NCBI RefSeq assembly: GCF_000237925.1 | Contig: NC_031502.1 | Span: 42,285,975-42,349,974, forward strand | Reading direction: 5' to 3' | DNA length: 64,000 nt | From: Schistosoma mansoni | Taxonomy: Eukaryota > Platyhelminthes > Trematoda > Strigeidida > Schistosomatidae | Part shown: positions 11,191-21,823 of the stretch, piece by piece | Position numbering within the stretch: position 1 is the stretch's first letter | Layout of the letters: every line of letters begins with the position of its first letter | Made by a program: the position numbers and the translations under genes | Notes under the pieces: generated by a model | What the model saw: the letters and a program-made list of their open reading frames with translations, nothing else | Databases searched by the model: none | Told to the model about the DNA's origin: nothing

Positions 11191-11710
11191 GCCCCCAAAT
11201 GCCCTGGTACGGCCGAGAGTGGGGAGAGTCCGCTCTCCCTCTCCGAATGCTCTCACATGGCCACGCGAATATATAGCCTCTGCCAGGGAAGTCCTACTCA
11301 CTGCCTTCTCGTGCCACAGGTGTTATTTACGAAAGTGAGAGGACGAAAAGCGAATGTCCGGCGCTTTAACCGGGTTGGTGGACATGGAGGGTCCACCTAG
11401 GGGAGTTGGAAAACCCTGATTCCAAACCAATGGTGCACATGGGCTCCAGGATCCTGATGGAACGAATGGCGTATGAATCAATCGTTGGTCACCGTCTACC
11501 ATGGGACTGCATCTCCTTACGATGCTCCACTGCCTTGTGGATCAGACCTTTAGGTCAAAGGCTCCGGGTGTGGCCCCCTAAGAGAACCACCTGCTTCAGT
11601 CTGGGCGCCTGGGCAGTATCACAGCCCTCACACAAATCAAATGAGATTTGTGAGGCGCATATTTATCTGGTGCTCCTTTGTACCAATATTTGTGTTTAAA
11701 TAAATAAATA
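11191..11710 (+). mobile_element. SINE-like retroelement, copy 2, with a 15-bp target-site duplication
   Basis: 520 bp between two identical 15-bp direct repeats. 5' hairpin GGGAGAG-TCCG-CTCTCCC (11221-11239). 3' hairpin CCTCACACAAATC-AAATGA-GATTTGTGAGG (11626-11655). The tail GGCGCATATTTATCTGGTGC..TGTACCAATATTTGTG then (TAAA)n corresponds to the 3' tail of the LINE fragment at 57812-57875. An extra GCCCCCA stands before ATGCCCTGG, possibly untemplated bases added on insertion. It interrupts the CR1-like reverse transcriptase just before motif B/C. Confidence 0.93.
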
Positions 11711-11725
11711 AATATTAGGCCCTCT
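11711..11725 (+). repeat. Target-site duplication, right copy, of SINE copy 2
   Basis: AATATTAGGCCCTCT, identical to 11176-11190. Confidence 0.95.
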
Positions 11726-12566
11726 ACTTTTCCTTCTCTATGTCAATGAATTACCTCTATTGCTTAAATAGTCGACATTATTGTTTGAGGATGATTTCAA
11801 AATCTGGAGAACAATAAGGAGCGGGGCTAATCGTTGTCATCTCCAAGCTGACTCAGACGAATTAGTTAGATGGGCTCATGATTGGGACTTGGAAGTTAAT
11901 TCCAGGATTAGCGTGCTCATGCACATCGGGCACGGTAATAGTTACCATTATACCATTAATGGTATATCTCTTCCTGGCGTTCAAGAACATAAAGACTTAG
12001 GAGTAACTATAAGTCACGACTTGAAAACTACTACGCATTGCAATGCGGCTGCCTCCAAAGGTTATCATGCGCTATGGTCACTTCGCCGAGCATTTAAATG
12101 CTTTGACGAGATTTTTCGAATTTTATATCCCGCCTATGTAAGGCCATACTTAGAATACTGTATCCAAGCAGCTAGCCCATGTCTGATAAAGGATACTAAA
12201 TCACTTGAGCGTGTCCAGCGTGTGGGGACAAAATTAGTGAAGGGTCTTTCTAAACTCCCTTACGATGAGCGTTTGAAACGTCTAAACCTTTACCCCTTAT
12301 CTGATCGTAGGACACGAGGTGACCTTATACTGGCATTTCGTATCTTTAATTATGATTTGAGTGTTAATATGTCTTATCTTTTTGCTCCCTCCAGCACTAA
12401 TAATCTCCGAGGTCATAGCAAGAAGGTTCACAAACCACGATCTAATAAACTAAAGCTGGGGTCCCGTTTTTCTCATCGAGCGGTCAATGACTGGAACGCA
12501 TTACCCGAACAAGTGGTATCAGCCCCATCAGTGAACATTTTCAAGAAGCTGAACCTACACTGGTAG

Positions 12567-13439
12567 GAAATCTGTTAGGATTAACACAGGTTCATCAACC
12601 TACTGTCCTTACTACTGAAGACACCCGGATAAAAAAAATTCGGGAAATGCAAACGTGATTCACGCAAATGGTTCGTTTTCCTCATATGAACCATTCTTTA
12701 GAGCCGTCACAGAAAATTTAGTCGCTCGAGGAATTTAAAAAGAACTGACGAGGTACTTAGGCGATCGTGGACTAGTCAGTGTCGATTTCAGAGAGTAATA
12801 AACAATCCGTGCGGAAACTATTCAACGTACATTTAGGCTAGAGGCATGTTTCGTGGGAAGTAAACCATTTGGTGTGAATGTAGGGGAAAATGAGGCAACT
12901 TGGGGTTATTCTGGAGGGGAATTTAACTGAAGACTAAGGTTTAAATTTCAAGATATTTCCCCTCAACAGGAAGATGATAGAAAAACTTTTACTAATTCCC
13001 TTAGGATGAGGAACAAAGGAGACATATTGATACTTTTTGAAACTTCACCATTATCTTCCCTTTTTGATTTATTTGGGTACCTAGGTGATAGATAACTGTT
13101 TTACTCAGACGTGACAATTTAATCAAGACCATTAAGTCTTAGGCAGTTGCCGTTTTAAAATTTGCTGTTAATTAACTTACGTGCAGATCCTGAAGACGTG
13201 ACCAACTTTATTGGGTAGGTCCCTAGAAAGCCATGAGTATCAACGAAGCGCGAATGTTTAAAAAGAGCACTGTCAAATAGTTCAAATGGTTCAAATGGCT
13301 GTGGACGGAATAGAAGCGTTCGCTTAACGGGCTTCCGTGTCTAGTAGCAGTGGATCACCAAAACCTCAAGGCAAGAACCAGGGTATATTAACGATAATAG
13401 AAAAAAAAGAAATCGGTAAATCATAATAATATGTTATCC
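12567..13439. other. Gene-free; CR1 3' UTR and unknown sequence
   Basis: The first 60-100 bases after the CR1-like stop are probably its 3' UTR. At 13280-13350 (TTCAAATGGTTCAAATGG, then CGCTTAACGGGCTTCCGTGTCTAG) there is a short block also found at 39832-39897, where it precedes a copy of the 400-bp plus-strand repeat. Nothing else is recognised. Confidence 0.5.
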
Positions 13440-13770
13440 ATAGTCCTTAAGAATAGGTCAAGTTTCCTCTTAAAGGACTCCTGGGAAATCGCTTGGACCA
13501 GCTCAGTCGGCAGCAAATTTCAGCATCTGACAACTCTTAAGGAGTAGAAGTTGTGTCTACAGTTCGTTCTGCTATGTTGGATCTCCAGTTTATGGGTGTT
13601 ACCCCTTGGGTTAGTATTGTGACTAAGCTTAAGTAGATGTTTAAGGGGATCACCAGGAGTGTTAAGGATACTGTAATTTGGCAGATTATTCACAGAGCTG
13701 AGTCGTTTCTGCTTCAGATGGTTGAACACTGAGTAGTTTATTTTCAAGATCAAGGCCGATCAATATGGAA
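13440..13770 (-). mobile_element. CR1-like LINE fragment, 3' part, decayed
   Basis: Minus-strand frames (DPLKHLLKLSHNTNPRGNTHK, TNCRHNFYSLRVVRC) show the C-terminal region downstream of RT in CR1-like elements. The block TCTCTTGGACTAGCTCAGT-like sequence near 13490 recurs at 40425-40440 in a second minus-strand fragment. Heavily mutated. Confidence 0.55.
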
Positions 13771-14572
13771 TAACTGGTCCCATGCTCTTAACCAGGCAAC
13801 TGTTTTGTGGCTTTCTTCTGTATCTCTCTAGTTTTTTCATAGACTACAATAATTTTGTCAGATTTCACTTGTTAACTGACAGTTACCACTGGACCATTTC
13901 ATCTAGTTATTGCGAAGTGAGACGAGCCGGGCTGGGTGTTAAACGCAAGGTGACTTCGATGTCGCTTAGGGAATCATGCCATTCCCGTTCAACCAGAGCA
14001 GGCCTCACCATCATCATCTTCAGTCTCCAGGTCCAATGATATTTTGATCCAACACTACGAAACTGTACTGAGATTAGGCTCTTTTCAATATTATGGTCAA
14101 AATATTTTACGAGTATAGCCAAGAAAAACTTGCCAGTGGTCGTGGTGAATAGCATGTTTTCAACTCCAAGTAAATGTAGATGACGGTGAGATTACAAGAC
14201 ATTCTTGTAATGACAGCTGAATAAAACTGAATCCTAAATGAACAGAGAAATCTCTTGTGAGCACATACCTTGGAAATGATAGTTATGGTAATGTAAACTC
14301 ACTTTGGTCACCTAAAGTTTTGGAAGTAGCGAAGAGGGGTTGTAATACTCATATACTTGGTAAACAAGGTACCCGAGAGGGTGGGAATACCGATCTTGTT
14401 CGATCGAGACAATATCAAACCTTTTGGCACCTAAATCTCCACATTGTCACTTCGGCACTGGTTACCTATGTTTCTGGATTTAAAGCTTATGACTGAAGTT
14501 TAGAGTCGATAAGAATGTCTGACGAAAAGAGCTGTATTCAACATAGTTGTCAGTATTCGCTGTATCGGTCAA
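13771..14572. other. Unassigned stretch
   Basis: Unremarkable sequence with short frames on both strands; GAGACGAGCCGGGCTGGG near 13919 is GC-richer than its surroundings and could be an old repeat. No product recognised. Confidence 0.35.
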
Positions 14573-15230
14573 TGACTTACTTACGCCTGTTACCCCTAAT
14601 CAAGGGACATAGGCCGCCCACCATAATTTTCCATCCAACTTAGTCCTGGACAATTCTTTGCGGTTCTTATCACTTTCCACTCATCCTTTTCATGTCTGCT
14701 TCCAATTCTCGACATTGTGTGTTCTCTGACCTTCCTCTATTCCGTTTCCCTTCAGAATTCCAAGTTGGTGTTTGCCTCGTGATGCAGTACAGTGATCTCC
14801 TCAATATATGTCCTATCCAATTCCAACGCCGTCTCCTAATTTCCGCTTCATTTGGAAGCTGGTTTGTTCTCTCCTACAGTAGACTGTTGCTGGTGGTATC
14901 CGGCCAACGGATACTAAGTATCTTGCTTAATCAACTGTCTATAAATGCTTGTGCCTTTTTGATGATGGTTGTCGTAGTTCTCGAACTTTCAGTTTCATAC
15001 GGTAGAACTGACTTGACATTCGTATTGATTACTGTGACGCTTATATTGGTTGACAGTTGTTTCGAGTTCCATATGTTCTTCAGTCGTAGGAATGCTGTCC
15101 TTGCTTTGCTAGTCCTCACCTTTACTTTTGCATCAGATCCTCCACTTTCATCGATGATGCCACCTAGATGGGTGCGTGAAAGTTTCCACCTATTCCAGAG
15201 CTTTTCCATGAAGTGTAACTGGGTGGTGCT
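14573..15230 (-). mobile_element. RTE-clade LINE family A, 3' half (split copy)
   Basis: Minus-strand reading: NPVTLHGKALE, THLGGIIDESGGSDAKVKVR, AFLRLKNIWNSKQLSTN, TTTIIKKAQAFI, then to the 3' end GGGGTAACAGGCGTAAGTAAG at 14573-14597. It is the downstream half of the same RTE copy whose upstream half lies at 16790-17685; a CR1-like element (15231-16789) sits between. A C-terminal stretch after AQAFI is full of stops. Confidence 0.85.
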
Positions 15231-16789
15231 AACAACAAAGACTATCACCAAAGATGTCAACAACTCAAACTAGAACCTCTCTGGATCGGGCGTATCAAAT
15301 TAAACCTTATCTTTCTCTACCGGCTTCTTAACGGTATTTCTTACTCTTCGCTATCTACCCCTTCATACTCTATGATACGTCCCACAATCTACGCAATAAG
15401 GAAAATATTCTAGCGATTCCAAAAACCCACACAAATTTACGTCAGAATTTTTTCGTAATTCGCTACTCAACCATATGGAATAGACTGCCAATGAACCTCC
15501 GATGCAGTGAAACTATAACCCGGTTCCGAAGTCTTCTTGATGATTTTCTTTCCGAAAGTGGATTGTGTCACCTATTGAATATCAACGTGCTTAACAATGA
15601 TATATACAAAAAAGGTCCGTCATCTATCTAACTAACTGAAAAGCAAAGTGAAACCTTTGAAACTTTTCATGTCTATTCTATTTCACTTTTATTCATCTTA
15701 ATATATGAAGTCTGCTTATGTTCGTATTTATAATTATTACTGTTATTATTATCATTATTGGTCTCTCGACACATTAGATATTCTCTTCATCTCTTCTTGT
15801 CCTTCTAAACATATTTTATTCCTAAACATCCAAAGTCTACAATTAAAAACAAAAAACCCTATGTCACACTCAAACAAATAAATTCTCAGATTTTTTTATA
15901 GTCTCCACAACATATATACATAACATATAGAAATTTATATTTAATTATTCTTTGCAATTAATTGTGACTATGATAGCGTTATTCTAAATTATTATTATTG
16001 CACCAATGTTTATACTAATACCCGGTTTCACTCTGTATACTGTTACATAAATCTACACGTATTTATCTATCCGTAAGGGTTTATTATTGTTGTTATTATT
16101 TTAAAATTATTCGTTCATCTAAAAAGTCTATATCCATTACACTATTATGATCATGGTTGGACCCTTTCACTATGTGTCCATTTCTTTTCTCTCTTTTTTT
16201 CCTTCTAAATAAATATTATTCTTAAGATTATGAAGCTTTGGATTAAGACAATAACTTGTGTTACGCTGAATTCAACTTATCAGACTCGTTTTATCTTTAC
16301 TATGTATATACACCTCATACATATTGATTATCTTTTGCACTTAATTGAGACTTCCATAGCATCACCCAAAACTATGACCGTACACGCACAAACGCTTATT
16401 CTAACGTCATATCTTACCGCAATAATAAATTATTTACTGATTAATTTATTTTGTTTTATTTTAATTTTATTACTCGTTTTTGCTATACATACATAGTTGT
16501 TTATTCTTATTCTGCGTTAAGATATTAACGTATTCCGCGACTCCTTTATTTCTATTTCCTTAGTTTCTTCCTTTCCTCCTTCAAAATCAATTCAAAATTC
16601 TTGCCAATTACGCAGAACCTGATTTATTATTACTATTCTATTATTAATATTTTATTTTCCTTCCTTTCTCAAACATGGCAAATGTAATTGAAAATGGTGT
16701 ATTATTGCATTTTTGAAGAAACCCGGAATGGTTTCTTTACAGCACTTATGTACCCATAAGATGTTTGTGAATAATAATAATAATAATAC
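15231..16789 (+). mobile_element. CR1-like LINE, 5'-truncated, inserted in an RTE copy
   Basis: Plus-strand reading begins NNKDYHQRCQQLKLEPLW, continues LIFLYRLLNGISYSSLSTPS (frameshift) and KTHTNLRQNFFVIRY, STIWNRLPMNLRC, then a stop at 15631. These are the last 130 or so residues of a CR1-like ORF2. A long AT- and T-rich 3' UTR (15632-16770) follows and the element ends in (AAT)n at 16771-16788. The pentamer GTGCT flanks it on both sides (15226-15230 and 16790-16794), a plausible short target-site duplication. The host RTE reading frame resumes on each side. Confidence 0.8.
16771..16788. repeat. (AAT)n at the 3' end of the CR1-like element
   Basis: Six AAT-type units; read here as the 3' terminal repeat tail of the CR1-like insertion. 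Confidence 0.8.
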
Positions 16790-17685
16790 GTGCTGTACTT
16801 GTGAATCGTGCTGTTTTCCTTGTACACTTTTAGGCCTACTGATGCAGAGGCTTCTGCTACACTGGTTGTCTTCATCCGCATTTGTTAGTGTGTATGGGAT
16901 AAAAGAACTAAGTCCTTGGAAAAGTCCAAATCGTCTAGTTGTATCGAATCTGCTCATTGTATTCTGTGCTTTCCTCAGGGTGTCTAGGTCTTCATAAACC
17001 ACTCAACCACTGGGAAAAAGAAAAGGAAGGAGAGCAGAAAGCCTCATCTGACTTCCGTCTTCACTTGAAATGCGTCTGTCAGCTTTACTCTATGCACAAC
17101 TCTACAGTGTAGTCCGTCGTATGAATTCTGTATGATGCTGACGATTTTCTTAACTACTCACTCTATTGAGTCGAGAAAATTTCGATTATGTTCTCTTGTC
17201 CACACTGTCAAACGCCTTCTCATAGTCAATGAAGTTGATGTATAGTGACGAATTCCACTCAACTGATTGTCCAACGATGATCCTTTATGTCACAATTCGG
17301 TCTGTGCACGACCGTTCCTTACGGAATCCAGTCTGTTGATCTCGATGTTGGGCGTCTACTGAACTCTTAATTTGGTTTAATAACGCTGATAGAACTTTTG
17401 CTGGTACCGATGGTTGTGTGGTGCCCCTGTAGTTCTCACATTTGCTCAGATCTCCTTTCTTTGGTATCTTGATGAGATATACTTCCTTCCAGTCCATCGG
17501 CACTTGTTTTTCCGCTCAAATCTTTTTGAATAAAACATTGAGCATACTTGCAGTTACGTCCATGTATGACGGGGTCTTGCTTCTGTGGTATGGGGTTGCT
17601 TACTCCATGTTCAACCCTCATTCTTTGTGTGGGCTTGGGACCGGCAGTAACTTTAGAAGAGCTACAGACGAAGTTACCAGTCAAT
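16790..17685 (-). mobile_element. RTE-clade LINE family A, 5' UTR fused to RT (split copy)
   Basis: Minus strand from right to left: 5' UTR block (17563-17685, with GTAACTT and AAGTTAC arms around TGTAGCTCTTC), then directly the RT domain: MLNVLFKKI, DWKEVYLIKIPKKGDLSKCENY, GFRKERSCTDRIVT, NFIDYEKAFDSVDKRT (RT motif A near 17190-17240), and a frame-shifted palm region to the insertion point at 16790. The endonuclease and linker are missing, so this copy carries an internal deletion joining 5' UTR to RT. It is not functional. Confidence 0.85.
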
Positions 17686-18058
17686 GAACGCATCCTAATT
17701 GTCAAATTGAACGAATTCCCGCGTCATTATTCACTCACTAGTTCTTGTTTGACACCAGGGGATAGTTAATAACACTGTGTTTCATCCTTGATCATTACGT
17801 GGATACGCCGATCCCAACACTGGTCACATAATATCATCATATTTCATATTTTACTTACCGCCCTTTATGTAAGTAGCATTATTATTCATTTGCGAAATCC
17901 CATCTATAGAATCTTCTAGGCGATATCCTTCTATGCACTATATAATGTCCTCAAAAATACAAGGCATAGAATTCTAGCCATCTATAAAAGAACCGGAGAA
18001 TTCCGTATATCATGTTGTGGTAAACAGTTTTTGTAAACAATAGCCTAGTAGTCTTGTA
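17686..18058. other. Unassigned spacer
   Basis: No gene or known repeat seen between the RTE 5' end and the solo-LTR-like copy. Confidence 0.4.
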
Positions 18059-18062
18059 GTAG

Positions 18063-18360
18063 TGTAGTGGACAGAACCCGAGTGTGAACAATCGAATTTA
18101 TTTAAGCACTAATTACAGACTATCTCACTAAATTCTGTTAACCATACAGTAAACAGTTAATTTGCAAAATAACAGTCAATTGTCTTAATCTTAACTGTTC
18201 TGCAAATATCAGTCCGTCTTCTCTGATTTCATCGTTCATGAATTTCCGTAACGAGCGCACTTCATTCCTATTCGTTCCTTATCGATTTTCTGCCGAAACA
18301 CATTCTGTGTCTGACCATAGTCATATACTAATTGTGTGGATATAAGTATACGACACCACA
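18063..18360 (+). mobile_element. Solo-LTR-like repeat, copy 1
   Basis: 298 bp starting TGTAGTGGACAGAACCCGAG and ending ACGACACCACA, i.e. TG...CA ends with short inverted ends (TGTAGTG/CACCACA). Flanked by GTAG on both sides (18059-18062 and 18361-18364), a 4-bp target-site duplication as LTR retrotransposons make. Similar copies at 49839 (same strand), 52042, 56297 and 22672 (opposite strand). No internal coding region, so a solo LTR left by recombination is the best reading. Confidence 0.7.
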
Positions 18361-18364
18361 GTAG

Positions 18365-19079
18365 TTCTTTTGTATGTGTTTCCAAGTGCATCTTTAAAAT
18401 TTTGACAATGATATTTTTTCAACTTATGTGAGGTCATCAAGAAGGCTTCAGAATCTTATATCTACATTCTCGGGTTGATGGATTTATGGGGCCTCTCATA
18501 TGCGTTTTTTTTGCTAATTTGGCGTGTGTGAAGTATGTTCTTCGTACATTCCACATGCTCAGTCTTAACAATGTACATAATTCCTCGGAAACACTTTGTC
18601 TCTTCAGGACCTATGGATTAATAGTGATATAAAAGACTATGAAAAAAAATAATTTTGACGCACTAACTCGTTTCCATCCGTAACACAGAGCCGTAAAGGT
18701 GGATAAATCCCTGAAATAAATTGTTTCATAAGTCTTTCAGACTGATATTAGCTTCATTCGTTCTATCAGTTGCATCGCTAGTCGAAAGTGCTTGATTAAT
18801 CAGTGCATCTTTCCTGTAAACCAATCATTTGAGATACCACACATCTTCATTTCTCAGCTCATCATTTAAATATTCCTTTAAATCCTATCACCACCGACTC
18901 CTTACACTATTGGCGTTGAGATATGGACCAGAACATAGTCAAAACCTGTCTATCTGTTATCCTCTTCACTGATGAGCTCGGCATACTCTGGTGCACCAGA
19001 GTACATTTTTCGCGAGTTTGAGACTCCTTTATAAATTGAATCTTTCTTATATCGTGCCATTTAGAAACAGAACCATCTA
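18365..19079. other. Unassigned spacer
   Basis: No supported gene or repeat. Confidence 0.4.
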
Positions 19080-19420
19080 CATCGTTTTGGGGGTTTAGTG
19101 ACCCACTACTTCCGATACTCCTTACTCACAGTTTACTGTTTTACTGGATCTCAACTACATGATCATCGAAAGCGAATGCAAGATAACTGAAGATCAAAGA
19201 TGGTGAACGCTGGGACAGAATCGAAATAGTATGACTCTACCATTCAGGCGTGATCAACGTGTAGCTTATTCCTTTTCATATTAAGCATATTATTCTATCC
19301 CTAGCCTAAACGTATTTTTCAGAAATGCTTAACTGCATACTGCTGATTCCAGCACAGTGATAGTCAGTATAAACAGTGGTGTGACTCCCATGCAAGACCT
19401 TGTAAATGGCGAAGTTAATG
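19080..19420 (+). repeat. 400-bp dispersed repeat, degenerate copy
   Basis: Shares in order CATATTATTCTATCCCTAGCC, TTTTTCAGAAATGCTTA, TGCTGATT..CA and GTGTGACTCCCATGCAAGA with copies at 34500, 36215, 39825, 42945 and 44285. All six are in plus orientation. Non-coding; class unknown. Confidence 0.6.
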
Positions 19421-19639
19421 AATGAAATTAGGCCTAGCAGCGGTAAATGCACTCCTATCGACTGAGACCATTAACCTTATGTTGGTGAGACCGACCAAAT
19501 AAACGCAACTTGTTATCGATTCCCATATTCATTTTAATCTTATCGATTCGTTCCTACTTGTGTTAACCCATTACTCTACTGGTCTGCTGGTTGACGCTCA
19601 CTTGGAAAGTATCCTGGCTTGTAAAGACAAATCAGAATG

Positions 19640-20040
19640 TTCACTTATAGTTCATGGGTTCCATAAAGTTATGACTGAACAAGTAGAAATTAAGCCAGCT
19701 CATAATGCGGGTCAATTGTGATACATTTCGAACAGACTCAACTTCATCAGTTATTTGTGTCAATCGAGTAATAAAAAGAACCAGACCATTACGCCTCACC
19801 CTATTGCCACTTCCTAGATTATTCCACGTAATACTGGAGTCTCCGACTAGGGTGACAGCCGCTCTATTTCTATATAACAGTTCTAAAACCTTTGTGAAAG
19901 GAGTAAGAATTTGAGAAAGTGAACACAGAGTTGCTAAACAAACTAACTGAAGCAGAGAACGGCCTTTCTTAGTCGTTTTGCAGTTAACTGTTGAGCAAAC
20001 CAATAGCCAAGAGTTCGACACGGCATTTTATCCCACTACT
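19640..20040 (-). mobile_element. Possible CR1-like endonuclease remnant
   Basis: A 126-codon minus-strand frame contains VTLVGDSSITWNNLGSG followed by NGLVLFITRLTQITDEVE. GD-x-x-I-x-W with a following 'L..T...Q..DE.TR' pattern resembles the end of the LINE endonuclease (GDFN motif), with N changed. No other domain part is recognisable, so this is tentative. Confidence 0.35.
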
Positions 20041-20707
20041 ACTGATGGTTTACACTTATGTGCCTCGATTCAGATAGGTCATTCCGACTTTACCATTCAG
20101 AGTGCCCACGGCAGCCAGTCCTCTAGAGGTGACTTGATACTCAGCATTACGTAATGGGATTTTGGTCCGACATCCACATTGGTATACTCATCTATGATGC
20201 TAGCTTAAAAAGCCTGATCTAATGTTGTGGATTTTCCATGATTTAAAGGTCTAATCTGTACAGTCTTACATAGACGTCTGTGATGATTTGAGGTATTTAA
20301 ATTAGAGTATGAACCAGTAATCCCAGAAACAACGCAATTTAATCAAGAAGTATTAGATGTGTACGCCTGGTCCTGCTGTGTTAGTCAGCGGTATTGCTTG
20401 TAAGAATTCCTGGATGAACAAATTCAGGTCGACGAGAGAGTAACACGTTTATTATAAAGACGGAGGTACATCAGGTTACTACACCCGTATGTCTGAGTCA
20501 TTCAGTTTCGACAAATCTCCGCGCGCTGATCTTTATTGGCTTTCGCTATCTTTCACCAAGTATTGTATGTCTAGCTTCAAGGATGACCTGTAGTAACCCT
20601 ACGATGTTATTCCAAAGTCCCTACAACCTTACTCAGTATGACCTGACCCATATCTCTTTTTCTCCGAGATTATACCTCTCCCATAAACTACCTACACACT
20701 AATATAA
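20041..20707. other. Unassigned spacer
   Basis: Mixed sequence. Near 20370-20530 several phrases (TACACCCGTATGTCTGAGTC and others) look like old repeat sequence, but I cannot name it. Confidence 0.35.
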
Positions 20708-20880
20708 GAGATGGCCAACTTTTGCCTTCTGACCTGCGGCTATTTCGTGATGACGGATTAAACATTGTAGGTGGTGGGCTTGTGTTTTATTTATCCACCT
20801 TCGTCACAGCTCATGAAATTTCAACTCCCAGGATAAGTCACTGGAATGCTTTATGGTCCAGAATGAGCAGTATATGTGAC
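20708..20880 (+). mobile_element. CR1-like endonuclease fragment
   Basis: Frame reading IRDGQLLPSDLRLFRDD and then IVGGGLVFYLS, which resembles the early endonuclease region of CR1/jockey-type LINEs (…FRLFRDDR…GGGLLLYV). The rest of the domain is absent. Confidence 0.5.
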
Positions 20881-21823
20881 CTTTGCCTGGCAGACATACT
20901 CTACATACTCTACATACTCTACAAATCACTTGACCTCACCTCGCCAAAATGGACAGCCAACGAAATACGCCCTCCGTGTATCTGGCGATCTTGGAAGTCT
21001 GATCAGCCCTAATGGGTTGGTATCTGACGAAATCTCAGCACGGATTCAAAAAGCTCGTTTGGCTTTTGCCAACTTACGTCACCTATGGCGAAGACGAGAT
21101 ATCCGTCTATCAATTAAGGGACGAGTATACTGCGCAGCAGTTCGTTCTGTTCTACTTTACGGCTGTGAAACATGGCCATTAAGAGTAGAAGATACTCGTA
21201 GGTTACTAGTATTTGACCACAGATGCCTTAGAAATATTACTCGCATCCGCTGGGATAACCGGGTAAGTAATAGTGAGGTTAGACTCAGGGTATTAGGGGA
21301 TGATGGTAAATCATTTGATGAGGTTGTTAATCTTCATCAACTGAGATGGTTGGGCCACGTGTTACGTATGCCTGAACACCGATTACCACGACGCGCAATG
21401 TTGACCAGTGTAGGGGATGGTTGGAAGAGAGTAAGGGGCGGCCAAACCAAAACATGACATCAGTGCTTGAAGTCACTAACTTCTAGCCTGAGCCATGTTG
21501 GCAGATGCAGACTACCTGGTTGGGGTCCGCGTGACTATCGGAACCATGGGTTTGAGACTTTGTGTGACATGGCTAAGAATCGATCACAATGGCGTAGGTG
21601 TATACACTCTTTATCTTCCCTTAAACCTTGAAATTAAAATTGCTTCATAACTTTTTTCCTTCCTATACTATATCCTTATATACAACCTTTCTTTATATAC
21701 TACCACCACTAAATTAATTACTTCTATGAATCCGGTGTTGATCTTGTTGTGCTAACGAGTTATGGCAACTTGGACCGATGCATATATGTGCCTGGTCCTA
21801 CGTTGTCGCCGACTGACTGACTG
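20881..21823 (+). mobile_element. LINE family B copy with endonuclease fused to RT C-terminus
   Basis: The frame 20876-21457 starts with an endonuclease piece (HLTSPRQNGQPTKYALRVSGD, compare SPYQNKEPSRYTLRVSG in the copy at 23860) and runs straight, in frame, into the region behind the RT palm: LGSLISPNGLVSDEISARIQ, LHQLRWLGHVLRMPEHRLPR. After a stop the C-terminal part continues (HVGRCRLPGWGPRDYRN, RCIHSLSSLKP) and the 3' UTR ends GACTGACTGACTGAC at about 21810-21823. The whole RT core is missing by internal deletion at about 20985. TACATACTC is repeated in tandem at 20897-20922 just before. Confidence 0.82.

Larger units (their letters stand above)
9370..12566 (+). mobile_element. CR1-like LINE, 5'-truncated, interrupted twice
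   Basis: Three coding segments of one reverse transcriptase lie in order: 9376-9707 (RPLATLFNMSLSRAQLPRDW, NYRPVSLTSIVVKLLEKII, EQYGFRNKRSC), 10941-11190 (REDWTAALDNGLSVNVIFIDL, KVSHLGLMHK.., DVSQGTILGPL in shifted frames) and 11711-12566 (GPLLFLLYVNELP, then FEDDFKIW, the motif C with FADD changed to FEDD, then a 261-codon C-terminal frame ending VNIFKKLNLHW at 12566). The first interruption is LINE family B (9708-10940); the second is SINE copy 2 (11191-11710). The C-terminal frame 11781-12566 is uninterrupted, so the element is fairly young, but it cannot make an active enzyme. Confidence 0.88.

Noticed and set aside
14692-15273. 193-codon plus-strand frame
   Set aside because: It is the antisense shadow of the RTE reverse transcriptase C-terminus that reads on the minus strand.
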